In this document: one piece after another, positions 1-5,572 of the stretch
Position numbering within the stretch: position 1 is the first letter of the stretch
How the letters are laid out: each line of letters opens with the position of its first letter
Made by a program: the position numbers and the translations under genes
The notes under the pieces: model-generated
The model's input: the letters and a program-made list of their open reading frames with translations, nothing else
The model's database searches: none
Told to the model about the DNA's origin: nothing
From: an uncultured Candidatus Peregrinibacteria bacterium
GTDB lineage: Bacteria; Patescibacteriota; Gracilibacteria; Peribacterales; Peribacteraceae
NCBI GenBank assembly: GCA_913054215.1
Contig: CAJXJE010000038.1
Location: forward strand, 1 to 7,106
Direction: 5' to 3'
Length of the DNA stretch: 7,106 nucleotides

Positions 1-10
1 CTTCCGATCT
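1..10. other. Possible Illumina adapter remnant at the left edge
   Basis: The first ten bases, CTTCCGATCT, are identical to the last ten bases of the standard Illumina TruSeq adapter, and they sit exactly at the edge of the sequence. They read in frame as Leu-Pro-Ile and part of a Phe codon of adk, but Leu-Pro is not what adenylate kinases usually have just before this helix. This is either untrimmed adapter at a contig end or a chance match. Confidence 0.5.
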
Positions 11-153
11 TTCGTCGTATGGATCTGTTTGTAGAGAAGACCATGCCGGCCATCGAAAGTTATGCATCTGCAGGCAAGGTAATAGAGATCGATGGAAAAG
101 GCAGTGTAGAAGAGATCTACGAACGAATTAAAGAGGGAATTAGTGGTTTGTGA
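1..153 (+). CDS. adk: Adenylate kinase, C-terminal fragment (5' end outside window)
   Basis: The last 50 codons of a gene entering from the left, ending in TGA. Adenylate kinase interconverts ATP + AMP and two ADP in the cytoplasm. The visible part matches the C-terminal helix-strand-helix of the family: a basic Arg-Arg near residues 5-6, the pattern T-x-P-x-I-x-x-Y (visible residues 14-21), then GKVIEIDG followed by an acidic helix resembling the family's 'idG...eeVy..i' ending. The nucleotide-binding P-loop and LID lie outside the window, so the call rests on this tail plus the adk-map gene pair, which is common in bacterial ribosomal superoperons. The first 2-3 codons may be adapter-derived. 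A related nucleoside monophosphate kinase is the main alternative. Confidence 0.8.
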   Translation, partial: LPIFRRMDLFVEKTMPAIESYASAGKVIEIDGKGSVEEIYERIKEGISGL

Positions 154-163
154 GGTGTGATTA

Positions 164-171
164 GCTAAAAT
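164..171 (+). promoter_or_regulatory. Possible -10 element (GCTAAAAT) before map
   Basis: TAAAAT at 166-171 lies 12 bases after the adk stop and resembles a sigma-70 -10 box; no good -35 is visible. The same octamer GCTAAAAT recurs at 1602-1609, just after the next stop codon ahead of infA. Transcription from here would begin near 178, making either a roughly 40-base leader to the ATG at 218 or an almost leaderless message starting at the GTG at 179. Weak evidence alone. Confidence 0.3.
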
Positions 172-217
172 AGCCCAAGTGGACTATCCAACAATCACCA
201 CTGATCAATCACCACAT

Positions 218-967
218 ATGTCTTCCTGCCAGATTTTTACTCCGAGCGAAATTAAATCTATCCGTCATGCGGGGAAGATTCTCGGTGAGTGCTTGGAGCT
301 TATGGGAAAATTGGTGGCTCCAGGGATCACGACAAAAGAACTCGACCGTGCTGCAGAGGAATTCATCAGAAAACATGATGGGGCTACTCCTGCGTTTATG
401 GGTTACCACGGCTACCCAGCGACACTCTGCACATCGGTAAACGAGCAGTGTGTTCATGGGCTTCCTGGGGATTATGTCCTGAAAGAAGGAGACATCGTCT
501 CTACCGATTGTGGGGTGCTCTATGACAATCTTTTCACTGATGCTTGCCGCACGTATGGCGTGGGCAAAATCAGTAAAGATGCCGAGCGTCTTCTTACTGT
601 CTCCAGCCAAGCACTCGCAGATGCTGTTGCTATGATCAAAGCCGGTGTAAAAGTAGGAGACATCTCTGCAACCGTACAAGGTACGGTAGAGGGGGCAGGG
701 TTTTCTATCGTGTCTGCACTCACAGGTCACGGACTTGGAAAGACACTGCATCAGTTTCCTGATGTTCCCAATTACGGAGAGAAGGGGACAGGACCAAAAC
801 TTCCTGCAAATACGATCATCGCTGTAGAACCTATTGTCTGTATCGGTGGCGATGGCATCAAAGAAGCAGATGATAACTGGACGATTAACACGAAAGACGG
901 ATCACTCTCTGCACACTTCGAGCACACGCTGTTAATACTAGAGGATGGAGTGGAGGTGATAGCGTAA
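218..967 (+). CDS. map: Type I methionine aminopeptidase
   Basis: Removes the initiator methionine from nascent cytoplasmic proteins using a dinuclear metal centre. The 249-residue product is a single pita-bread domain close to the family's usual length of about 250-265. All expected residues are visible: His80 (CVHGLP), metal ligands Asp97 (STD) and Asp108 (FTD), His171 (TGHGLG), His178, Glu204 (VEP) and Glu235 (FEH); with this start the numbering matches the E. coli enzyme. An in-frame GTG at 179 would add 13 residues (DYPTITTDQSPH after Met), but family members begin near 'SxxEIxxIRxAG', which fits the ATG at 218. No Shine-Dalgarno precedes either start; the leader is A/C-rich. It follows adk by 64 bases and probably belongs to the same superoperon, perhaps with its own promoter at 166-171. 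Confidence 0.95.
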   Translation: MSSCQIFTPSEIKSIRHAGKILGECLELMGKLVAPGITTKELDRAAEEFIRKHDGATPAFMGYHGYPATLCTSVNEQCVHGLPGDYVLKEGDIVSTDCGVLYDNLFTDACRTYGVGKISKDAERLLTVSSQALADAVAMIKAGVKVGDISATVQGTVEGAGFSIVSALTGHGLGKTLHQFPDVPNYGEKGTGPKLPANTIIAVEPIVCIGGDGIKEADDNWTINTKDGSLSAHFEHTLLILEDGVEVIA

Positions 968-971
968 ATAG

Positions 972-1034
972 GAAAACGAGGAAGACGAGGAGTGCGAAGA
1001 AAGCAAGGACCATCGTCCTCTTCGTTTTCTTCGC
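972..1034 (+). repeat. Long inverted repeat with two alternative pairings, leader of the membrane gene
   Basis: Bases 972-988 are complementary to 1013-1029 over 17 positions, with one mismatch (A983/C1018) and one G-T wobble (980/1021). A second pairing, 994-1002 (GCGAAGAAA) with 1026-1034 (TTTCTTCGC), is perfect over 9 bp and encloses a small hairpin 1006-1010/1015-1019 (AGGAC/GTCCT, loop CATC). The two folds compete for 1013-1034, as attenuators and riboswitch-like leaders do. The left half is almost all purine and the right half pyrimidine. No T-run follows, so it is not a standard intrinsic terminator. It ends 21 bases before the next ATG. Confidence 0.6.
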
Positions 1035-1055
1035 TATCCTACCTACCAACAACTC

Positions 1056-1595
1056 ATGACTATCGACCCGTTTCTCATCGGACTCATTGGCTCTGCCATC
1101 TTAATTGTTGGGGCCGCATGGCCGGTACATACTGTGTCGCATCCAGCACGTTCGTTGAAGAACTGGCTCTTTCTTATAGGAAGTGCGTGTATGTTTTTAT
1201 ATTCCGTACTGAATTATTTTGAAGGGGGATTAATCTTCTTTATCTTGCTGCAAATTCTCATCGCGATTACGACGGTACTCATGATGCTGGATACCAGTGA
1301 CAAGTTCGATGTTCCATTTATTAGCATGGTCGCAGCAGCTCTTGTGGTGTATTCACTTTATCTGTCTATGGGGACTGAAACGATCATATTCGTTGTAGGA
1401 CTCACAGTCCTTGGGGTTGGTTTTGCTCTCAATACAGGCACATTCAAGCGTAATATGGCCTTAGGGCTTGGCAGTGCAGTCATAGCGGGGTTTAGCTATC
1501 TGTCTGCTGACTGGATCTTCTTTGGTCTTAACTTCTTCTTTGCAGTGTTCTCTTTTTATCATGCGTCGAAGTTAAAAACGGCTTCTAAAGGGTGA
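1056..1595 (+). CDS. Unknown polytopic membrane protein with possible 3+1+3 internal repeat
   Basis: 179 residues, not assigned to a family. Hydrophobic segments lie near residues 6-24, 36-54, 58-78, 87-104, 109-126, 133-150 and 153-170, giving 6-7 membrane helices and a short basic C-terminus (KLKTASKG). Helices 1-3 and 5-7 look like copies: residues 41-70 (starting IGSACMF) resemble 138-164 (starting LGSAVIA), each with GSA, a Tyr-Ser or Ser-Tyr, then an IFF stretch. Three helices, a linker helix and three more is the plan of SWEET/PQ-loop proteins, and W22-P23 in helix 1 and N159 in the last helix are reminiscent, but no true PQ motif is present, so this is only a hypothesis. It sits between map and infA, 88 bases after map and behind the inverted repeat. 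No Shine-Dalgarno; the leader is pyrimidine/A-rich. Stop is TGA. Confidence 0.8.
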   Translation: MTIDPFLIGLIGSAILIVGAAWPVHTVSHPARSLKNWLFLIGSACMFLYSVLNYFEGGLIFFILLQILIAITTVLMMLDTSDKFDVPFISMVAAALVVYSLYLSMGTETIIFVVGLTVLGVGFALNTGTFKRNMALGLGSAVIAGFSYLSADWIFFGLNFFFAVFSFYHASKLKTASKG

Positions 1596-1740
1596 AAAGA
1601 GGCTAAAATTGTATGGCCATGACAACAAATATTAACTTTGACAAGGGATTTTCAAATAAACTCAAGATTTTTCCCCCTTGCCGCTTGTACAAGCACAATC
1701 TGCACTGTAGGCTCTTTCGGCTTGTATCCCCGTACTATTT
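1596..1740 (+). promoter_or_regulatory. infA leader: promoter-like boxes, palindrome and long-range pairing
   Basis: A 145-base gap, the longest on the + strand before the operon. GCTAAAAT at 1602-1609 repeats the candidate -10 upstream of map. TTGACA at 1638-1643 is a perfect -35 hexamer, but the best nearby -10 (TAAACT, 1657-1662) is only 13 bases away, and CAAGAT at 1663-1668 is poor. CAAGGG (1642-1647) can pair with CCCTTG (1675-1680). GCTTGTACAAGC at 1683-1694 is a perfect 12-bp palindrome; its right half within TACAAGC (1688-1694) can instead pair with GCTTGTA (1720-1726). These could form an operator or a folded leader controlling the operon. Promoter placement is uncertain. Confidence 0.4.
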
Positions 1741-2043
1741 GTGGCTAAGGATGTTATTGAACTCGTCGGCGTTGTAGAGGAATCATTCCCAAACACCACC
1801 TTCAGAGTCAAAATATTAAGTCCACAAGCAAAGGATCATTCGATCCTCTGTACGCTCGCTGGACGCATGCGTGTGCATCGCGTACGCATTCTCCCCGGCG
1901 ACCGGGTGAAGGTAGAAATGACCCCTTATGATCTCGAGAAGGGTCGAATCTGCTACCGCTACAGGTCTGATCAATTGATCGACTTAGAAACCGGTGAGGC
2001 TAGCCGTCCTCCAAGAGAAGGCGATGGCCCTCAACAAGCGTAA
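1741..2043 (+). CDS. infA: Translation initiation factor IF-1 with C-terminal tail
   Basis: Binds the 30S A site during initiation and cooperates with IF2 and IF3. The OB-fold core (about residues 1-75) shows the family landmarks: MAK start, PNTTFRV, AGRMR, RILPGDRVKVEMTPYDLEKGRI and a final Y-R-Y-R. The start is GTG at 1741, giving the canonical M-A-K; no Shine-Dalgarno is present. E. coli IF1 is 72 residues, whereas this product is 100, with a 25-residue tail (76-100) rich in acidic residues, Gly and Pro that looks disordered, and a slightly longer loop near residues 27-33. It leads the operon and lies 27 bases before rpmJ, the usual infA-rpmJ pairing. Confidence 0.95.
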   Translation: MAKDVIELVGVVEESFPNTTFRVKILSPQAKDHSILCTLAGRMRVHRVRILPGDRVKVEMTPYDLEKGRICYRYRSDQLIDLETGEASRPPREGDGPQQA

Positions 2044-2070
2044 GTATCTCTGTATTTCCCCCCTCCTTAC

Positions 2071-2226
2071 GTGAAAGTTCGTGCATCCGTAAAACCCATT
2101 TCAAAAGGTGATCGCCTCGTGATCCGCCGTGCAGGTATACGTATCAAAAAAGGAAAGATCAAAGGAGGAAAAAAGGTACGACGTATTGTTTCTTCTATTC
2201 CCCGCAATAAGCAACGCCAAGGGTAA
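2071..2226 (+). CDS. rpmJ: Ribosomal protein L36 (bL36), zinc-less and expanded
   Basis: 51 residues from a GTG start at 2071 to TAA. The ends are unmistakable: MKVRASVKPI at the N-terminus and NKQRQG at the C-terminus, as in bL36, the smallest 50S protein, which binds 23S rRNA. The position between infA and rpsM is canonical. Two oddities are seen directly. There is no cysteine or histidine at all, so the usual C-C-C-H zinc site (C11, C14, C27 and H near 33 in E. coli) is replaced, roughly by Ser, Asp, Ser and Asn. It also carries about 13 extra residues, a Lys/Gly-rich stretch near 23-35 (IRIKKGKIKGGKK) in the middle hairpin. The -1 to -15 region is C/T-rich with no Shine-Dalgarno. Confidence 0.9.
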   Translation: MKVRASVKPISKGDRLVIRRAGIRIKKGKIKGGKKVRRIVSSIPRNKQRQG

Positions 2227-2238
2227 CCCCCATCTACC

Positions 2239-2619
2239 ATGCCACGTATAGCAGGAGTTCAGCTACCGGGTAACAAACGTTCAGAGATTGCTCTGACGTA
2301 TATCAAGGGTATTGGGCGTTCGCTATCTCTTTCTATCCTGAAAGAACTGAAGATCGATATTAATAAGAAGGCTGACGATTGGTCAGATGATGAGGAAGGA
2401 AAACTCCGAGTACGTATCGAAACCGAGCTCGTAGAAGGTGAGCTGACCCGTAAAGTTTCAATGGATATCAAACGTTTGCAGGACATCGGTACATGGCGTG
2501 GCTATCGTCACCGCCGCAAGCTTCCGGTTCGAGGGCAAACATCCCGTCGTAACGCGCGTACCAAGCGTGGTAAGAAGAAGACGGGTGGATCTGGTCGTAC
2601 TTCCCTTTCTAAGACCTAA
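2239..2619 (+). CDS. rpsM: Ribosomal protein S13 (uS13)
   Basis: 126 residues, normal length for the family. uS13 sits in the 30S head, contacts the P-site tRNA and forms intersubunit bridges with the 50S. Landmarks: MPRIAGVQLP start, the helix-hairpin-helix-like ALTYIKGIGRS (about 18-28), an acidic stretch DDWSDDEEGK (41-50), IKRLQDIGTWRGYRHRRKLPVRGQ (78-101), R-N-A-R-T (104-108) and a basic C-terminal tail rich in Lys/Arg/Gly/Ser that reaches toward the tRNA. It starts 12 bases after rpmJ and ends 5 bases before rpsK. The start ATG is preceded by AACCCCCATCTACC, with no Shine-Dalgarno. Confidence 0.97.
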   Translation: MPRIAGVQLPGNKRSEIALTYIKGIGRSLSLSILKELKIDINKKADDWSDDEEGKLRVRIETELVEGELTRKVSMDIKRLQDIGTWRGYRHRRKLPVRGQTSRRNARTKRGKKKTGGSGRTSLSKT

Positions 2620-2624
2620 AACTT

Positions 2625-3023
2625 ATGGCTACTATTAAAGCTAAACCAAAGTCGAGGAAAAAGAAGATCAAGAGAACTCTTCCCAAGGCTCGTGTGTGCA
2701 TTCATGCCGGTGAGAATAACACGATTGTTACGTTCACAGACTTTGAGGGCAACAAGATTGGCGGAAGCTCCTCTGGTTCTTGTGGCTTTAAGGGGACACG
2801 CAAATCTACACCATACGCCGCAAAGATTGCTGCAGAGACTGCAGTAGAATCGGTGGCTGGTTACGGTATAGAATCGGTCGATGTAGAAGTAAAAGGCCTA
2901 GGACCTGGACGCGAGCAAGCGATCCGCGGTATCCAAGGAGGAGGACTTGATTTGAATTCAATCGTTGATCGAACACCTGTACCGCATGGCGGCTGCCGAA
3001 AAGCAGGACGCCGACGCGTATAA
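2625..3023 (+). CDS. rpsK: Ribosomal protein S11 (uS11) with variant C-terminal loop
   Basis: 132 residues. uS11 lies on the 30S platform beside the E-site and mRNA exit, partnering with S6/S18 and 16S rRNA. Landmarks: a very basic N-terminal tail (4-22), HAGENNTIVTFTD (27-39), KGTRKSTPYAA (56-66), GLGPGREQAIRGI (91-103) and the C-terminal TPVPHGGC then RKAGRRRV. In E. coli the last region is PHNGCRPPKKRRV, whose Asn is converted to isoaspartate. Here that Asn is Gly122 (codon GGC, bases 2988-2990), and RPP is replaced by RKA. It is 5 bases after rpsM, so translational coupling is likely. Confidence 0.97.
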   Translation: MATIKAKPKSRKKKIKRTLPKARVCIHAGENNTIVTFTDFEGNKIGGSSSGSCGFKGTRKSTPYAAKIAAETAVESVAGYGIESVDVEVKGLGPGREQAIRGIQGGGLDLNSIVDRTPVPHGGCRKAGRRRV

Positions 3024-3055
3024 CATTTACTAATTTCACTCTTAACTATTCACTC

Positions 3056-3673
3056 ATGAGATTTACCGGACCAAAAGCAAAGCGCTGTCGTCGATACGGA
3101 ACCAACATCTTTGGTTCTGATAAGTACGACAAAATATTGCAACGAAAGCCTTACGGCCCAGGTAAAGGACCACGTACTCGTGGTAAGCGTCCGAGTGAAT
3201 ACGGAAAGCAGCTTCTCGAAAAGCAGAAGGCGCGTGACATGTTCGGTCTTTCCGAGCGCCAATTCCACCGCCTCTACAAGACTGCTGCTTCTTCGAAAGA
3301 GCAAACAGGTGAGGAGCTTCTCAAGCTCTTGGAGCGACGACTCGATAATGCATTGTATCGTGCAGGGTTTGCACTGACACGGTTCCAGTCACGTCAGTTT
3401 GCAAGCCACGGACTCTTTACCGTTAATGGTGTACGTGTTACATCTCCTTCATACCGTTTGAAGGAGGGTGACATAGTAGAGATACGGACAAAGAGCAAAA
3501 CTTCGCCAGTATTTTCTCCTATTTTGGAGGCGCATGAGAAATACATGCCGCCTTCTTGGCTTAAGGTCGATGCCAGTAACCTCAAGATTGAGGTGACGGG
3601 ATTGCCTGCAGCCGATGATTATGAGCAGGCTATCGACGTCCGCCAAGTCATTGAGTATTACTCACGTCGATAA
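3056..3673 (+). CDS. rpsD: Ribosomal protein S4 (uS4), zinc-less type
   Basis: 205 residues, usual length. uS4 is a primary 16S-binding assembly protein at the 5' domain and lines the mRNA entry tunnel; in some bacteria it also represses its own operon. The N-terminal arm (1-93) includes YGKQLLEKQKARDMFGLSERQF. It has only Cys11, so no four-cysteine zinc site, which is a normal 'C-minus' form. The S4 RNA-binding domain (about 94-156) shows RRLDNALYRAGFALTRFQSRQ, ASHG, F-T-V-N-G and PSYRLKEGDIVEI. The C-terminus V-I-E-Y-Y-S-R matches the family's IVEFYSR ending. It lies 32 bases after rpsK; the leader is A/T/C-rich with hardly any G and no Shine-Dalgarno. Confidence 0.97.
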   Translation: MRFTGPKAKRCRRYGTNIFGSDKYDKILQRKPYGPGKGPRTRGKRPSEYGKQLLEKQKARDMFGLSERQFHRLYKTAASSKEQTGEELLKLLERRLDNALYRAGFALTRFQSRQFASHGLFTVNGVRVTSPSYRLKEGDIVEIRTKSKTSPVFSPILEAHEKYMPPSWLKVDASNLKIEVTGLPAADDYEQAIDVRQVIEYYSRR

Positions 3674-3699
3674 TATTCCTCAACCTTCCCTTCTCTCTT

Positions 3700-4698
3700 A
3701 TGCACATCATTCAGGAAGAAATCGGTCTCCCAATCTTCTCCGCTCAATCCGGAGGAGCAACAGGGGATGACGACTCTCACAAGGTGTTTACCATCGGGCC
3801 TCTACCCCCTGGATTTGGAATGACGCTAGGTAATGCTATGCGTCGCGTACTTCTGTCGAGCCTACCAGGCGCTGCTGTTACCTCCATGCGAATGAAGGGC
3901 ATACAGCATGAGTACACTACCGTTAAAGGTATCCGTGAATCTGGTATTGACATTGCTCTGAACTTAAAGAGCTTAAAGCTCCGTAAGTTTAATAAGGATT
4001 CCGAAGTCATTACTCTCAAAGGTAAGGGCCCAGGAACTCTCACTGCTAAGGATTTACAGGTATCTTCTGATATTGAAATATTGGAGCCTGGACATGAGAT
4101 TCTCACGCTTGAAAAATCGGGTGAGGTAGAGATTAGCATCACGGTAGAAAAAGGTGTTGGATACAGCCCTGCATCTGAGCGCAACAAAAAGAGCAATGAG
4201 CCAGGACTCATTCACATTGATGCAATCTTCAGCCCTGTAACGAAAGTACAATTTGATGTTGAAGCTGCTCGTGTTGGTCAGCGTACTGATCTTGAAAAGC
4301 TGACATTGAACGTAAAAACCAATGGTTCTCTTACTGCTGAGGAAGCAGTACAGTTTGCCTCTCAGCTCCTCAAGAGTTACTTCGAGTACTTCGGAAGCTC
4401 AGAAAAGGTTGTAGAAAGTGACTTTATTGCAGACTTCTCTCGTGCAGGTGCACAAGCTACAGAAGAAGGCGAAGCAGCTCCTGTGAAAGAGAGCTACACC
4501 CCTATTGAGATCCTCAACTTCTCTCCTCGAACACTCAACGCCCTTATTAATGCAGGTGTTGGTTCTATTGAGCAGCTGACGAAGTGTAGTGAAGCGGGTC
4601 TGAGTAACTTCCGAGGATTCGGTGCGAAGGCTCTAGACGAAGTAAATGACACACTCGCAGAAAGAGGTTTAGCTCTTTCCGATGATGACGAAAAGTAG
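3700..4698 (+). CDS. rpoA: RNA polymerase alpha subunit
   Basis: 332 residues, full length. The N-terminal domain (about 1-240) nucleates polymerase assembly; GFGMTLGNAMRRVLLSSLPG (38-57) is the signature dimerisation and beta-binding helix, with the Arg pair at 48-49. An acidic, Ala/Glu-rich linker (about 249-262) leads to a C-terminal domain (about 264-326), which binds UP elements and activators. Its DNA-contacting Arg277 and Asn280 correspond to E. coli R265 and N268 (SPRTLNAL), and RGFGAKAL (305-312) matches the LGKKSL region with Lys310 kept and the following Ser replaced by Ala. A short acidic tail (SDDDEK) ends the protein. It sits 26 bases after rpsD; the leader is nearly pure C/T, CCTTCCCTTCTCTCTT, with no Shine-Dalgarno. 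Confidence 0.98.
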   Translation: MHIIQEEIGLPIFSAQSGGATGDDDSHKVFTIGPLPPGFGMTLGNAMRRVLLSSLPGAAVTSMRMKGIQHEYTTVKGIRESGIDIALNLKSLKLRKFNKDSEVITLKGKGPGTLTAKDLQVSSDIEILEPGHEILTLEKSGEVEISITVEKGVGYSPASERNKKSNEPGLIHIDAIFSPVTKVQFDVEAARVGQRTDLEKLTLNVKTNGSLTAEEAVQFASQLLKSYFEYFGSSEKVVESDFIADFSRAGAQATEEGEAAPVKESYTPIEILNFSPRTLNALINAGVGSIEQLTKCSEAGLSNFRGFGAKALDEVNDTLAERGLALSDDDEK

Positions 4699-4716
4699 TA
4701 CAGTCTACCGCCTCAT

Positions 4717-5145
4717 ATGCGCCACCGCAAATCCAGAAATCGGCTAAAGCAGAAACCCGGTCACGCGAGGATGATGAAGCGTAACCTGCTGACATCTCTC
4801 CTGCTATATGAGTCTATTCGTACCACCAAAAAGCGTGCTGCGGTAGTTGCTCCTCAGGTGGATAAGCTGATTAACTACGCAAAGACGCATTCCCCACATG
4901 TAGCGATTCGTTATATCAACAAAACCGTGACTGATAAGAATGCGAGCAAGAAGATTATGGAGGTGTTTATCAAGCGTTACGCAAAGAAGAGCAGTGGTCT
5001 TACCCGTACTGTACCTGCTGGTTTCCGTATCGGAGACGGTGCAAAGGTGGTAGACCTGAGTCTTGTCGAAGGAGAAGAAGTTACCACTCCAGTAGAGCAG
5101 ATGAAAGAAGCACCAAAGAAAAAGCCTACCCCAGTAAAGCAATGA
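4717..5145 (+). CDS. rplQ: Ribosomal protein L17 (bL17) with basic tail
   Basis: 142 residues. bL17 is a 50S protein near the polypeptide exit tunnel. Landmarks: MRHRKSRNRL start, a conserved RNLLTSLLLYESIRTTKKRA (22-41) matching the family's RNLatSLi.hErI.TT.akA, VDKLINYAK (48-56), RYAKKSSGLTR (87-97) and a final GDGAKVVDLSLVEG. The core resembles the roughly 120-residue family; residues after about 120 form a Lys/Pro/Glu-rich extension (MKEAPKKKPTPVKQ) that looks disordered. The TGA stop overlaps the rplM ATG by four bases (ATGA at 5142-5145), suggesting coupled translation. It follows rpoA by 18 bases, as in the standard alpha operon. Confidence 0.96.
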   Translation: MRHRKSRNRLKQKPGHARMMKRNLLTSLLLYESIRTTKKRAAVVAPQVDKLINYAKTHSPHVAIRYINKTVTDKNASKKIMEVFIKRYAKKSSGLTRTVPAGFRIGDGAKVVDLSLVEGEEVTTPVEQMKEAPKKKPTPVKQ

Positions 5146-5570
5146 GAACAACCACGCTAAAACCGGCAGATCCCAAGTGGATTATCATTGATGCTGAGGG
5201 GCAGAACCTCGGACGCATGGCGACGCAGATTGCCGTGATCCTTCGTGGAAAGGGCAAAGTAAGCTTTAGCCCACACCAGTTGTGTGGAGATCACGTTGTT
5301 GTGATTAATGCGCAGAAGCTCTTCTTTCACCCTACGAAGCACCGTCGAAAGATTTACGTATCGCACTCTGGATACATAGGACACATCAAGACACGAAGCT
5401 TGCAGTACATGATTGATAACAAGCCGACGCTGATGGTTGAGAAAGCCGTTAAAGGAATGCTCCCAAAAAACCGTCTTGCTCGGAAGATGCTCAAGCGTCT
5501 TCACGTGTTTGCAGGTGCAGAGCACCCACATGAAGCACAACAACCTAAAGCCCTTACTCTTGCCAAATAA
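5142..5570 (+). CDS. rplM: Ribosomal protein L13 (uL13)
   Basis: 142 residues, exactly the usual bacterial length. uL13 is an early-assembling 50S protein. Landmarks: KWIIIDAEGQNLGRMAT (12-28), LRGKGK, FSPH, GDHVVVINAQK (49-59), K-IYVSHSGYIGHIK, then VEKAVKGMLPKNRLAR (99-114) and the C-terminal VFAGAEHPHEAQQP (122-135). The start is the ATG overlapping the rplQ stop, so ribosomes finishing L17 can reinitiate here. In E. coli rplM-rpsI is a separate operon; here it is joined directly to the alpha operon with no truA or transporter genes between. Confidence 0.97.
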   Translation: MRTTTLKPADPKWIIIDAEGQNLGRMATQIAVILRGKGKVSFSPHQLCGDHVVVINAQKLFFHPTKHRRKIYVSHSGYIGHIKTRSLQYMIDNKPTLMVEKAVKGMLPKNRLARKMLKRLHVFAGAEHPHEAQQPKALTLAK

Positions 5571-5572
5571 TT

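Noticed and set aside
209..751. Long open frame antisense to map
   Set aside because: Shadow of the conserved map coding sequence; composition is random and it has no promoter or homology.
889..1059. Open frame running off the end of map with a Lys/Arg-rich stretch then a hydrophobic segment (TIVLFVFFAILP), ending in TGA overlapping the ATG at 1056
   Set aside because: It has no ATG, GTG or TTG start, would need a frameshift from map without a slippery site, and its sequence is explained by the purine/pyrimidine inverted repeat.
992..1222. GTG-started reading frame overlapping the membrane protein gene
   Set aside because: Ser-rich, low-complexity product with no family resemblance; it overlaps a clearly better membrane-protein frame.
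1619..1777. 52-codon ATG reading frame in the infA leader, overlapping the infA start
   Set aside because: No recognisable features, no attenuator-like run of regulatory codons, and it runs into infA out of frame.
3056..3673. Lack of the four-cysteine zinc motif in S4 as an anomaly
   Set aside because: Zinc-less S4 is common in bacteria, so it is not unusual in itself.
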